Shown: positions 27,199 through 39,615 of the stretch, piece by piece
How positions within the stretch are numbered: position 1 is the stretch's first letter
Layout of the letters: every line of letters begins with the position of its first letter
Assembly (NCBI GenBank): GCA_949318235.1
Contig: OX439136.1
Location: 13,596,390 to 13,660,389 of the forward strand
DNA: 64,000 nucleotides
Direction of reading: 5' to 3'
Origin: Ecdyonurus torrentis
Lineage: Eukaryota; Arthropoda; Insecta; Ephemeroptera; Heptageniidae
Program-made: the position numbers and the translations under genes
The notes under the pieces: model-generated
Seen by the model: the letters and a program-made list of their open reading frames with translations, nothing else
Database searches by the model: none
What the model was told of the DNA's origin: nothing

Positions 27199-28372
27199 GC
27201 AAGGGTATTAAGTATTGTTGTTGTCTTTAACGTACTCTATATATATACAAGAATAACTTTGTTGTGTTTCATTTGCATTATTTTATCTTTTATGTTTTTA
27301 ATATATGAATATATTACGTATATAAAACATATATAAGAATATATATAATATACAGTCTGTAATATACAGTATAACAGTACGTACGTACATATAGAGTATA
27401 TATATAACTTTTAATATTATATAAAATGTAAAAGTTTTAAATAAAATTTGTTTACTAAAGTCTTTTTATTTTTATTATTACAATGATGGTATATATATAC
27501 AAAAATATTATAATTTGATACAAGTGTTGCAAAAACTTTTAAAGGTTATATTTAGAAGGAGGAGGATCATGTCTGTAGAATTTAAAAGTTAACCCCTTTT
27601 TTTTATAATTTTTATTATTTTTTATGGAAGTTTATTGTAACACCAAATCCATGATGATAAAAATTCTGAGAACATGAACATCATTTAATTGTAATGGTGT
27701 ATAATATTATTAAAACTAATATGGGACCGATTATGAGCTTCAAATAAGTAACAAATCGAGGAATATGAATACCAGAAGGTAAATTTGACCAAAATTATAT
27801 CAGTGGTGTTAATCTTTGTCTCTTACACATAAACTTATATGAATAATTATTATACATGTATTTGGATTTGAATCGTTTTGAAGTATTGGTGTACATTTTG
27901 GTTTCTATCTGAGTGATTTTTGATATTTAGCTGTAGCCAGGGTCAGCTAGGGCTTTTTTTTTTTTTTTTTTTTTTTTTTTTCTTTTAGATCATTTACGTC
28001 TTTTTTGTAGACGTAACTGATCTAAAAGAGGACAAAAAGCGGCTTCACTGCCATTCAAGGAGTAAAAACCCAAGGGTGTAATCGGCATTTGGTGACCTAA
28101 TTTTATATAGGCAATCTGATCCTGACTTTAGCTGATGTTCTAACGAAAGATCAGATTCTAATATTTATACATATGTTTAAGTGTATCATTATTTAATTGT
28201 ACAACTTATTTTTTTAATAATAAAAATTGAAGAACTATACAGAAATTATGTATATTGTGTTTCTGAATCACGACAAATCAGATCAGCATGATATACAGAA
28301 TGATCCAGTGAAAAAATAAAATGAAACTTCTTATCAGTATAGCACGAGGGGAAACGCGGGGAAAGCTAAAGG
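27198..28372. other. Gene-free stretch with a poly-T run
   Basis: TA/AT tracts near 27290-27420, a poly-T run of about 28 at 27954-27981, then the hairpin listed next. No supported gene. Confidence 0.5.
27982..28028. repeat. Short near-perfect inverted repeat (hairpin)
   Basis: CTTTTAGATCATTTACGTCT and its partner AGACGTAACTGATCTAAAAG pair 19 of 20 bases around a 7-base T-rich loop, directly after poly-T. A transcript could fold into a stable stem. It may be a relic of a small foldback; function unknown. Confidence 0.7.
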
Positions 28373-29502
28373 TACACGGAGAAAAATTATATGTTGAATC
28401 AACATATTTTTAACTCAAGAGCGCATTTAAAAACGAACCATTGCATCTCACTGATTGATTCAACTAAACTTCTTGAGCTACAAAAAGTTTGGTTATTTCA
28501 AGTCATGACATTATTTATTTGAAGGGACAAGTTGAGTTGCAGTTTAGTTCTCAGAACTGAAGTTTTTTAGTCTCATGCTTGCGCCTTCACTTTTTCGTAT
28601 TTCATTTTTTTTAAAGCTGCGCGCGCAGTGAGGCGAGAGTGAAAGAACTACCACTTTAGATTAACTGAACTAGGGAATTAAATTAATTAAGGGTGGGCGT
28701 TATATTAAGAAAAACATCGATACTTTTTATATCAGATATTGTCAAAAGTACTGAATTTAAAATATGGAAAGAACGTATCGATATATCGTAAAAATATCGA
28801 TGACTTGAAAAACGCGCTATAAATATTTAAAAAAAAGTATGCCGCATATTATAAGACATTTTAAAGGGTGGGAAACGTTGGGAGGTGTTGGTGTAAGAGG
28901 GTATAGGATATGAGCTTTATTGCAAAATATCATCAAATTTTCCTGGGACTTATTACGTATTAGTAAAGGCTCCGCGCAGAGAGCTCTGTACAGCTAGAGA
29001 TGGTTTAGACCACATCTGCTAACTGACTGAGCTGAGGTAGCAAGTGAAGTGACTGACTGAGGTTGTGGCAGAGCGCTTTTATACGCAGCTGCACGCGCTG
29101 ATTCGTTGATCCTGCAGCGCGTGACGTGACGTCAGCCAAGGAGATAAGGAGGGGAAGGCTCCATATAGCTCTATGTTACCGCTAAGCCAATGGAGTGGGA
29201 GGCATGGGGGGGTAAAAATGACGGAAAGAGAACAAAATTTCCACTGGTAGGAAACCTAACAAAGTTTGTCATAGTAATAGTAATGCAGTCCGGTCACCTA
29301 GGGATTTGTCCCTAAATTTTAGGAAAAATCACTAAAAATAAAATGCTTTACCTATACCTACTGGTATTTTACCTAAAATGAAAAGTAAATATTGTACTTA
29401 TTAATTATGATTATACATTTTCCTTCTTTTTCATTATTTTTATTAACATATAATAGGCAGGATAAGTGATAAATTCAGACAACATATTCTTAAAAAATAT
29501 AG

Positions 29503-30013
29503 TTACACTTTATTGAAGATAAGAAAAGATACATAAAAAAATGTGTACATTATAATTATGTAATATTTTTCTTGAAAATTTTGGTGATTCTCCAGTTCCA
29601 CGGTATCTAGCTGTTTCCTCCTGCAGCAATTACCCATAAAATCTAGAACAGAATAAATAAATAAAATAAGTGCCTTGTTCTGAACCCACATTTCACTCTA
29701 CTTTCTACTAAACCGGTATACATTACTCATATACAAATATGTACATGCACGACATTGCGGCTACCAGTAATTTTTTAAAGCCTACTGTGAACCCCGATCA
29801 AAACTTTTTATATACTTTATCGGGCATGATGAATTTTTAATAGATCTATAAACAAAAAGAATGAAACTATATAAATATAAATAAATCTTGTACATACCTA
29901 TTACATGCTCGATCATTTTCGCTGATGTACATTTGGGAGCTTGCAGCAGCGTCGGTACGATAGTCAACGTATTCAACATCAAAATTATCTATTTTCAAAT
30001 TTAAAAGCTGCAT
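29503..30013 (-). CDS. Possible two-exon coding gene (spliced), unknown product
   Basis: Exon one (30013 down to 29898) starts ATG two codons after an in-frame stop, reads 38 codons with a protein-like mix (e.g. IDNFDVEYVDYRTDAAASS) and ends AG|GTATGT, a good donor in phase 2. A phase-matched acceptor TGCTGCAG|G at 29620, following a T-rich tract, continues in frame as RRKQLDTVELENHQNFQEKY and then a hydrophobic stretch to TAA at 29503; AATAAA overlaps the end (29514-29509). The fit of start, donor, acceptor, phase and poly-A signal exceeds what I see elsewhere. An alternative acceptor TTCTATAG upstream of the ATG would make exon one internal. No family recognised. Confidence 0.33.
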
Positions 30014-30096
30014 AAACTATAGAACAACTACTTTCACATATTTAACGTGTCCTTTCAGAGTCACAGAATCCTGTTTTTAACACATAAATACATTTT

Positions 30097-30234
30097 CTAA
30101 CGCATAAATCCATGCACATTGTCATATTTGTATGATGGCCGACTTTTATTAATTGTTTTCAATCTGCAAATTCCACACCAGTTATAAAGAAACGTTCTGC
30201 ATCGGTTGAAGCAAAAAACACAAGCCGCGAGCAT
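30097..30234 (-). CDS. Small cysteine-rich frame (45 codons), unknown product
   Basis: ATG at 30234, preceded by an in-frame TAA, opens 45 codons to TAG. Five cysteines fall as C-x2-C-x3-C-x8-C-x2-C within residues 5-23 (CVFCFNRCRTFLYNWCGIC), followed by a basic stretch, suggestive of a zinc-binding module. It lies about 80 bases upstream of the exon at 30013 on the same strand and could be an earlier exon of the same unit. Another frame through the same DNA is also open for about 50 codons, so the coding reading is uncertain. Confidence 0.25.
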   Translation of the reverse strand: MLAACVFCFNRCRTFLYNWCGICRLKTINKSRPSYKYDNVHGFMR

Positions 30235-30832
30235 TTAAATTTGTTCTCTGTATTCTGATATGCTAGAATTTTGTGCTCCTGCTTTCTGATTTGTTTAACT
30301 AAATCACGTGGTCATAAACGCTCTGAGTGCTGATTGGTTCTGAGCCACTGAGAGTGCCACTCGGCGCATCTAGCTACTAGGGAAATCAAATGCAAGGTAC
30401 GGCAACACTGTAGTGCCTTGTTCTCTGCGGCACAATTTGGCAACATGGCTAACGGCAAGGAGAACAAAATTTTTTTGAATCTTGCTCGCCTGCTTTGGGA
30501 ACTCCCGCCACGCTTGTCTATCCCTCCTTCTCCTTGACGTCAGCCCACGCTATTGCTTATTGGCTGCGTCTCAGACAATACTAACAGCCAGGTAGTTGAT
30601 TCACATTTACTAACCCCGCTATTCAAAAAAATCATCTCAACAATTGAAATAACTCAACTTATTGTTAAAATAGCTCAAAAGTTAAATACCTGCTAGCTGA
30701 AAACTTTCAATTAAAACAACAAATCACATTTTGTCAGTTACTTTATAGAAAATAGTGGCTTGAGTCAAATGAACCTAAAAATAATCAACTCAATAAAATG
30801 AGTTGATTTAGTTAGTAAATTTCTCTCCGTGT

Positions 30833-30963
30833 AGAGACATATAGTCGTAAAAATATCGCGTTTTATTGTGACAGCGATAGTAAACTAGCTCTCTGATTAG
30901 CTATAGAGGAAACCCACTATCGCTGTCACAATGAAAACGCGATATTTTTACCACTGTCTCTAC
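30833..30963. repeat. 130-bp palindrome at the edge of TIR-2460
   Basis: TAGAGACA...GTAAAAATATCGCGTTTT and ACAGCGATAGT at the left are mirrored by ACTATCGCTGTCACAATG... and TGTCTCTA at the right; the unpaired centre is about 30 bases. It begins where TIR-2460 ends, so it may be an independent small MITE used as, or hit at, the insertion site. Confidence 0.75.
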
Positions 30964-31007
30964 CTTAAGGGTCCCTTAATTTAACTTTACGCTTATGAGG
31001 AAAAATG

Positions 31008-31008
<1 letters not shown>

Positions 31009-31045
<37 letters not shown>
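31009..31045. repeat. Poly-T tract (about 37 T)
   Basis: A pure T run; no element body is recognised beside it. Confidence 0.95.
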
Positions 31046-31046
<1 letters not shown>

Positions 31047-31744
31047 TGACTTTAGATAAAACTATACTCCACCAATTCTGAAGAAATTTAAATGAGAAAT
31101 ACTAGACATATTTTTACGTGTTTTAAGCTATAGACATTTTTTTTAAAGAATTTTTTAAACTGATACCATATTGATTAAAAGTTTAAATGTCTTAGTAATA
31201 CAGCTATTATTAGTACAATCGTTAACTTTTAGTATTATATAATATACCAGGCCTTATAAAAGAGAGATTTAACTAAGATTTTAAGCTTTTTTGTCCGTAC
31301 ATATACATAATAGATAACATAATATGAAAATGTATTATATTATATATATGACAACAAGACGATTGATTGATTTCGATTAATAACTATGATAAATACAGAA
31401 TATATATATATATTCTATTCCCTTTATTATTACATATACATGTTTCTCTCCCTTTATTTCTAGTTTCTATAAGAGTTTTATCAACAGGAAAATTGATACA
31501 TTCTGAAGTTGATGACAGAACAAACATCCAAAGATAAACAATTTTATATTCTTTTGTGTCTTTTCTTCTTCTTCTTTACTTACGTATACGTATATGAGAA
31601 ATACAATAGAGATGAAAGTGGGGGAGAAATTGTTTATAATAGTTTGTCTTTACTTTAGGAATTATTGATCTTTACATGTCTCTCAAAATATTGCAAACTC
31701 ATTTTTTCTTCTGTAATATTTATAATATGTTATATTTCTTTTCT
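31046..31744. other. Gene-free AT-rich stretch
   Basis: Nothing recognised. Confidence 0.45.
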
Positions 31745-32095
31745 TTAAAGGAACAGACCAGAGAAAAACATAAGCATTTATATCACAAAACACTTGATGG
31801 GATTTACATTATAAATAACATTAGTTTTTCTCAAAACCCAACAGTAGCCCCGTAGCAGTGATCAGAAAATTTCGATTTATGCAACCCGAACAACATTTTT
31901 ATACTGATTTTTGCATGTTTCTGACGTCATAAACATGAATTTTCACGCAAATTGCATACTTTACAGTTTTTTTACGCTCTCTCGTGGGGCTATATTAACA
32001 TTCTGGTAAAAATTGTCAACAGTTTTGAAGATCCCATTTCGTGTTTATTCATTAAAAAGCATAATTATGTTGTTTTATGTGGTCTATGGCTTTAA
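31745..32095 (+). mobile_element. TTAA-A MITE, reference full-length copy
   Basis: 351 bp with TTAA at both edges: TTAAAGGAACAGACCAGAG at the left, and CTATGGCTTTAA at the right (reversed TTAAAGCCATAGACCACAT). Order inside: GATGGGATTTACAT, CCCAACAGTAGCCCCGTAGC, GATCAGAAAATTTCGATTTA, CTGACGTCATAAACATG (octamer 31922), CACGCTCTCTCGTGGGGC, GAAGATCCCATTTCGTGTTT. The two halves are imperfect inverted copies only near the tips. No coding capacity. Confidence 0.88.
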
Positions 32096-33563
<1,468 letters not shown>

Positions 33564-33657
<94 letters not shown>

Positions 33658-33663
33658 TTTTTT
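33564..33663. repeat. (CT)n microsatellite followed by poly-T
   Basis: About 85 bases of perfect CT then 15 T. Confidence 0.96.
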
Positions 33664-33939
33664 AAAGAAGCTTTCTCGAGAAGGGGATAATCTAACCTTT
33701 CACATTAATGAAACTCCTTAATTAATAAGTAATTATTTTATTATATATAATAATTTTGTTTGTTTTTAAAAACAACTTTAGTCTACTCGTAAATAAGGTA
33801 ATTACTGTAGTATACTTAAATAAATGTAAATCAACTTACTCATGAGAAGTTTAAAGCAAAGAATCTTTATTTGTTTTAAATGACAAGCTAATTTAGTCAG
33901 CCTGAGTCTAAAATCTCAAATATATTATTGTCTAGGACA

Positions 33940-34155
33940 TTAAACGCATAGACAACATGAAAACATTAGCATTTATATCTCAAAACACATGATGGGACTT
34001 ACATAATCAACATCAATTGGTCTCAAAACCCAACTGTAGCGCCGTAGCAGGGATCAGAAAATTTCAATTTATGCAACCCGCACAACATTTTCATACTAAT
34101 TTTTGCCTGTTTCTGACGTCATAAACAGAAATATTCATGTAAATGGCATACTTCA
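33940..34155 (+). mobile_element. TTAA-A MITE, right-truncated copy
   Basis: Starts TTAAACGCATAGACAACATG; keeps GATGGGACTTACATAATCAA, GCCGTAGCAGGGATCAGAAA, CAACCCGCACAACATTTTCA and TGACGTCATAAACAG (34114), then stops after GGCATACTTCATT. The right third is absent. Confidence 0.84.
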
Positions 34156-35579
34156 TTCCAAACGAATGGTTACAAAAATAGTGAATATATTGAAAGAAGT
34201 TTTTTAGTTCATATAAAATTAGTTTATTTCTATAGTACACTCCTTTAATATACTAATCTACACAACATCATTTAAATAAACATGCAAAGTCATTGTGACA
34301 ATGTTAAAAATACTATATCTTCCCTCCCCTATATATATAATATTTCTGATATATATTTGTAATACATAAAAAAAAAGTTAATATAACTTACTTAGCAGTT
34401 GTCATACAGACAAAATTTAAAATAAATCATTTGTAAAATTATTATTGCTAAGATTTTTGTGATACTATATAATATATATAAAAGGAAAAAAAAAGTTTAG
34501 GTCTACTTCAACCCCTATTTTCGAGGGTATAATCCTCCCTCCGTCAAAGAACACATACACACCACCCTTCTCTCTATTTCTCTAAGTTTTGTGCTTTTTT
34601 TTTTCCTCTCTTATTCCATCTCCCTTTTTACTGCGTCGTCTTAAAAAGCCAATATCTTGCTCAAACCAAAAAGTGTATAATATAAGGGTTTGTTCTTTTT
34701 TTTTTTTCTGCAAGCAAACCGAAACCATGATCAAAAGAAGAGAGAATAGCATTGTTAAGAAGGAAATGTATAGTAGTACTTTTTTTTCAACATGTTTTGT
34801 GTGTATGTTGCATTTATAGTATTAGCTTTGTTTATTCTTTACCTTTATTCTTCTCTTAAGTTTTTCAAATTACACGTTTTTTTATACTATATTATTTAAA
34901 ATACAGCATTCAACTAAAGATCGTTAATATTTTAGCCCCTTGTGCTTATGCAACTTTTTAAGCTTATACATGTTGCAGGTTATATAAATTACAGGGGCTT
35001 TTTTTTCATCTTTTTTTTTTTTTTCCGACATTTTTTTTCCTACATTTTTTTTTTTTTTAATTAAACTCGTTTGTAATCTGAGAAGTATGATAGTCACATT
35101 TCATAGTTTAAAGATTTAATTTGCAAAATGCATTTAATTTATGAAGTTAAAAAATTGTAAATGACTAACATACATTCTTACTTCAAATTTAAAAACTTTT
35201 TTTTTTTTTTTAATATTATTCTTATGTACAAATATTAAGAAGGTTAAACTTTTTCAAACAATATAAAATAAATGGCAATCTCTCTCCAAATTTAAAATCT
35301 TTATTATTATATTATCATTTCGGGTTAACATTTTGAAATAAAAAAAAAATGTCGAAAATATGAACTTACATACTTCACAAACATTACTTTGGATTTTTTC
35401 ATTCTTATATATTATTTTTCTTTCTTTTTCTCTCTCTCACACCATATAACAGTGATATAAATTTACATGATAGTCTAACTTGTATTCCAGATTTTAGTGT
35501 TCTCACATCTCTCTCTAGAGGTCTCTACTAACAATTTTATATTATATAATACTGCATACATAATATTAAAACTTAAGAC

Positions 35580-35616
<37 letters not shown>

Positions 35617-36285
35617 GGAGAAGATGAACATTAATATTGATATTCACAAACCTTATCTTACAACTTACACCCATTTTCTTCAAACTGCATAATATGCTTC
35701 TTGCATAATAAATGTTACTAAAAACTTTATTCATTTTATACTATGTAACTACACTACTAACGTTGAAAACTCATTAGACAATTGATTAAAATTTGTAATT
35801 TTATATACTAATTTCCATATTATACATGATAATTAGTTTCAATGTTTTTTTATTTATTTTTTTTTTTCGATGTATGATAAAAAACAGTATTATTGAAATT
35901 CAATTTGTATTAAAATAATTTTATAGTTTTCTATTTTTTTAATCACTGTGTTCATATTTTTTTAATTATATTTCATTATTACTTCAATATTTAAAATAGT
36001 ATATTTACCAAAAATAATTTATTCGTCCCTTTTGAGTATTGTTAAGTGATCATCCATGCACTAGGTATAACACATTTAAACCATTTCTTTTTATTTCATG
36101 AATCTGTAGGAAATTGAATAATGTAAATTGATATTGTGAATTCACCGAACCAGTTTCTATAACAGCTTGTTTTATACCATTGTGAGTTAGATTTAATTGA
36201 AGTCTGGAAAGTCCTGAAGTAGATGAAATGATTTGCATGTGTCAACAAGAGAAATGTTTAAACTTTTTTTTATCAAAAGTTTTGT

Positions 36286-36288
<3 letters not shown>
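34156..36288. other. Gene-free stretch
   Basis: Numerous poly-T runs (about 34696, 35012, 35045, 35200), a GA run at 35585-35613 and a frame near 34589 that is T-run driven. A minus-strand frame at 36050-36238 (with CSNTGL-like mixed residues such as SRLQLNLTHNGIKQ) is not supported by splice signals I trust. Confidence 0.45.

Positions 36289-36337
<49 letters not shown>
36289..36337. repeat. (TA)n microsatellite
   Basis: About 24 perfect units. Confidence 0.93.
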
Positions 36338-36341
<4 letters not shown>

Positions 36342-36757
36342 TAAAATGGTATCTTAAATACATAATAATTGCAAATTAAAATTGTAAAAACTTAATTAAG
36401 TGGCTGCATTCAGTGGATGTCTATATATAACGGAAATTACCTTGTGAGGGTCCTAAATTTACCATGTAAAACGAAAGAAAATACACTTTAATAACCGATT
36501 TTTCTACTATAGTGTCTTATTGAACATTGAGTTGTGAATTTCAGCCACTTTAGTGCAATTTTAGAGCCATTCGTTAGCATTTTGTTAATTGAAAAGATAA
36601 TGTATTTACGGAACAATAGTAAAAGATGCTAGCACATATTAATGTACGATTAAAAAAATATATGCTTAGAAATTTATTCTATTTATCATGTCATCAACTC
36701 ATGTGTGATTTTTGTGTGATTTTTACACTTTTAAAACAAAATTTTGTTTAAAAAAAT
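36338..36757. other. Gene-free stretch before the TTCACTAAATCGA cluster
   Basis: AT-rich; ACCGATTTTTCTACTATAGT near 36496 loosely mirrors the end of the cluster (CGGTAGTAGAAAAA near 36995). Confidence 0.4.
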
Positions 36758-36998
36758 TCACTATTACAAAAAAATACCGCAAATTTTCAAAAACTTTGGT
36801 GCTGGAATAAAAATGTCACTTCACTAAATCGAGCATTTTTACTTGACGAGAACTAAATTTTGACTTTCACTAAATCGAATAGGGAATTATTCACTACATC
36901 GAAATTTTAAACATTGTAATACCTATCTAAGTGGCCAGGACCATCACTTTGAATTCACTAAATCAAAATATTCACTAAACCAAACTTCACTAAATCGG
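36758..36998 (+). repeat. Cluster of TTCACTAAATCGA motifs
   Basis: Six close copies of the 13-mer start at 36820, 36866, 36890, 36954, 36971 and 36986: the two at 36820 and 36866 are exact, the others have one or two changes (TACATCGA, TAAATCAA, TAAACCAA, TAAATCGG). A shorter TTCACTA lies at 36758. All point the same way at irregular spacing (46, 24, 64, 17, 15), so it is not a simple tandem repeat. It could be a cluster of protein-binding sites or the end of an unrecognised element. Confidence 0.7.
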
Positions 36999-38349
36999 TA
37001 GTAGAAAAAAAAGCTGCAAAGTATTGGTTTTCGTTTTAGAATTTATTATGCAAAGTATATTTATAATGCAGTCAATAAATAAATTACAAAACTGATTAAC
37101 GTGTAATATAATAAAATAAAAAGGTAAAAACTAAAACATAATTATCACATTAATATCACTATATGCGTAAGGAATTATTCACAAAAGAATGCAAAACTCA
37201 AAATTTAAATACTCAACCCACTTTTCCTTATATTTCATCGGTTATTATTGAAATAAATAATGGGCATAATTTTTTTTTCATAATTATCTTTTTAAAACGC
37301 ATCATATTCATTTCATTTTATATTTTATAAAAAAAAAGACATTATCTTGAATATTTAAAACACGTAGTTTTTATTTTTATTTTAAAAGCGTAAATAAATT
37401 GTTTTAAAGAAAATTACTTGACGTGGAAACATTTTACGCCTGAAATGACAAATTAAGGCGTATGTTTATGACGTTTGAAAAACACTTTTAGTAACGTTTG
37501 CATGATTATAATTTTATTTTTCTTTGACTGACGCTTTGAAATAAAAACTCAAAAACATTAGGTATGCAGTAGGCAACTTTACATAATCAGGACACGTCAT
37601 TGGCAAGGGTCATTAGGTCGATCACTTCTTTCTTGCAAGGGTAGTTATTAGTTTTATGTTGATTTTTAGCATGGAATAGGATTTGCACTATGTTAATTTG
37701 AGGTTTTTAAATTTTAAACTGTTTGCTTTAGAATCTGAAAAATACTTTATATCTCTCATCACCATAAAGTAAAAACCATACAACTAAATAAGTATTTGCG
37801 ACGTGAATGAGCTCCAGTTAAAGGAACAAGGTGAAAAATGCGTGCAAAGTTGACTCCAAATAAGGCTTGCGATTCTAATTCAAATTTTATTAAAATTTAA
37901 AATGCAATATTATTGCAAAATTATGATATTAATAATTTGCAATACTATAGCTCATAAAATATACTCTAATGTTACGATAAACTAAAAAATTGCTAAAACA
38001 AAATAATGAACGTTTTCTTCTTCATTTTCAACAAAGTGAGAAAATTTTCGATATATATATATATTTAAAATATATCTTTTTATATTTAAGCACAACATCG
38101 TATAAGCAATTATTTTAGATTGAGAAGAGGAAAAAAAAAAACATCTCATTATATTTTTTTCTTGTTCCAAAAAAGAAAAAAAAACATTGAAAATCTTTTA
38201 AAAGAAAAAAGGTGAATAAAAAAAACTAATAACGAGGATGAAGTGAGAGAAAGAGAAAGAGAGAGAGAGAGAGAGAGAAATAATGCTTATAACAAAGAGA
38301 ACGCCAGAAAAGATAGAGATAAAATGATGAGCTAAAACAAGACAAAGAG
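36999..38349. other. Gene-free stretch
   Basis: AT-rich; a short GA run at 38254-38279. Nothing gene-like. Confidence 0.5.
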
Positions 38350-38530
38350 GAACGAAGTGGCTGTAAGGTGACTAACTCAAAACGTGGCTATGAATTCAAA
38401 TTAGACTTACGTTGCTTCTCTTCTACCGTTGTTATTGCAACGAGGTTATATAATACAGCAGGCAGGCTAGCAAGCAAGCTAGCAGAATCCTCTTGCTTAC
38501 TTTACCACTCGGAAAAAAAAAAAAAAAAAA
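38350..38530 (+). other. Possible poly-A-tailed retrosequence
   Basis: A locally GC-richer block (GTGGCTGTAAGGTGACTAAC... GCAGGCAGGCTAGCAAGCAA) ends in a run of about 18 A at 38513-38530. It has no clear Pol III boxes and no match to the SINEs at 45-57 kb. Could be a decayed SINE or a processed RNA copy. Confidence 0.3.
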
Positions 38531-39572
38531 GGAAGGAAGGACTTCAAAGAAACATTGAACGATATATCTAGAGAAAGGAAGCTTTAATATATTTCTCATG
38601 ATCGCATGATATATTCTTATTTAAGGTATACTGTATGATGTAAAATGATACAAAAATGTAATATGAATAAGTAAAACGTGAGTAAGTAAATAATTCAATT
38701 GTCTGTTTCACCAGCAGTTTATCGTCAACAAATTAAAATAAATGAACATTATATAACGAAGATAATGCATTTATTTTTCTTTTTTCCTGTCCCACCCCTT
38801 TTTTTATGGCATATTCTGTAACATCTTTATTTTTCTCTTCTTTTTTTTTTCTATATTTTAAAAACATTTTTTAAGATTTATTTTAATATATAAAAAAGTA
38901 AATAAATATTAAAAAAAAGTAATAAAAATAAGAAATTAATAATAAAAAAAAAAATGAAAATATGCTAGTTGAGTATTAATTCTGCGTTTTAGGCTTCATT
39001 GCTTTGTCGTTCAACTATTTAGTTGCTGATCTGTTTTAATATTGATTTTAAGTAACAATATTCTTTTCTATAGCTTATAAGATACGATATGAAGATTGTA
39101 TAACCAAAGTAGAACATAAGTTTACATAATCGATCATTTCTATGACATATAAATTAACAAATGCATATTAAAAAATAATCGAATGTTCAGGTATAATTAT
39201 ATTATCGTAATATCATACCTATTATAGGTATTATCATATATACATTTTATGTATACTAATACACATACGCACATAATGTACAATCGATTGTATTAATTTA
39301 TGATTAATTGTTTTGAAAAATATTTAAAAAAACTTAATTGTTAATATTTTAATATTGAGAAATAAATTAATGTTTTCTAAAAAAAAAAAGTATTAAAATT
39401 AAATTCAAGTTTCTGAATACAAATGAAGCTCAAAGTGCACATTACCTTTTGCTTTGCAAGTTTATCGGTAGCATTCAAGTTGCAATCCACGTTATAACTA
39501 ATATTTAATCAAGCCATTCAGTAATAGTTATCCTTACCCTAAAATATGTATAAAGTATAATATAATATAATA
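38531..39572. other. Gene-free AT-rich stretch
   Basis: Nothing recognised. Confidence 0.45.
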
Positions 39573-39578
39573 TTATAT

Positions 39579-39612
<34 letters not shown>
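39573..39612. repeat. (TA)n tract, left flank of FB-1360
   Basis: An imperfect TA run touching the left end of the foldback. Together with 40971-41049 it was probably a single microsatellite split by insertion. Confidence 0.85.

Positions 39613-39615
<3 letters not shown>

Larger units (their letters stand above)
28373..30833 (-). mobile_element. TIR-2460: element with CACGGAGA ends and TA flanks
   Basis: The left edge is TA then CACGGAGAAAAATT, the right edge is AAATTTCTCTCCGTG then TA. Each end has a subterminal hairpin (TGTTGAATCAACA at left; AATCAACTCA...TGAGTTGATT at right). Both arms hold a GC-richer block (28975-29215 and 30300-30600) with TGACGTCA (29127, 30535) beside matching CAAGGAGA / AAGGAGG strings in mirror orientation. 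ATCGAT-type sites, including TATCGATA at 28776, follow a GGTGGGCG string near 28691, which may be a nested hAT-like relic. The interior carries minus-strand coding candidates. TA flanks would suit a Tc1/mariner-like insertion, but that is inference. Confidence 0.65.

Noticed and set aside
30965..30979. TTAAGGGTCCCTTAA, a perfect 15-bp palindrome resembling joined TTAA-B tips
   Set aside because: Too short to call an excision scar; TTAA-B excision should leave a single TTAA. Chance cannot be excluded.
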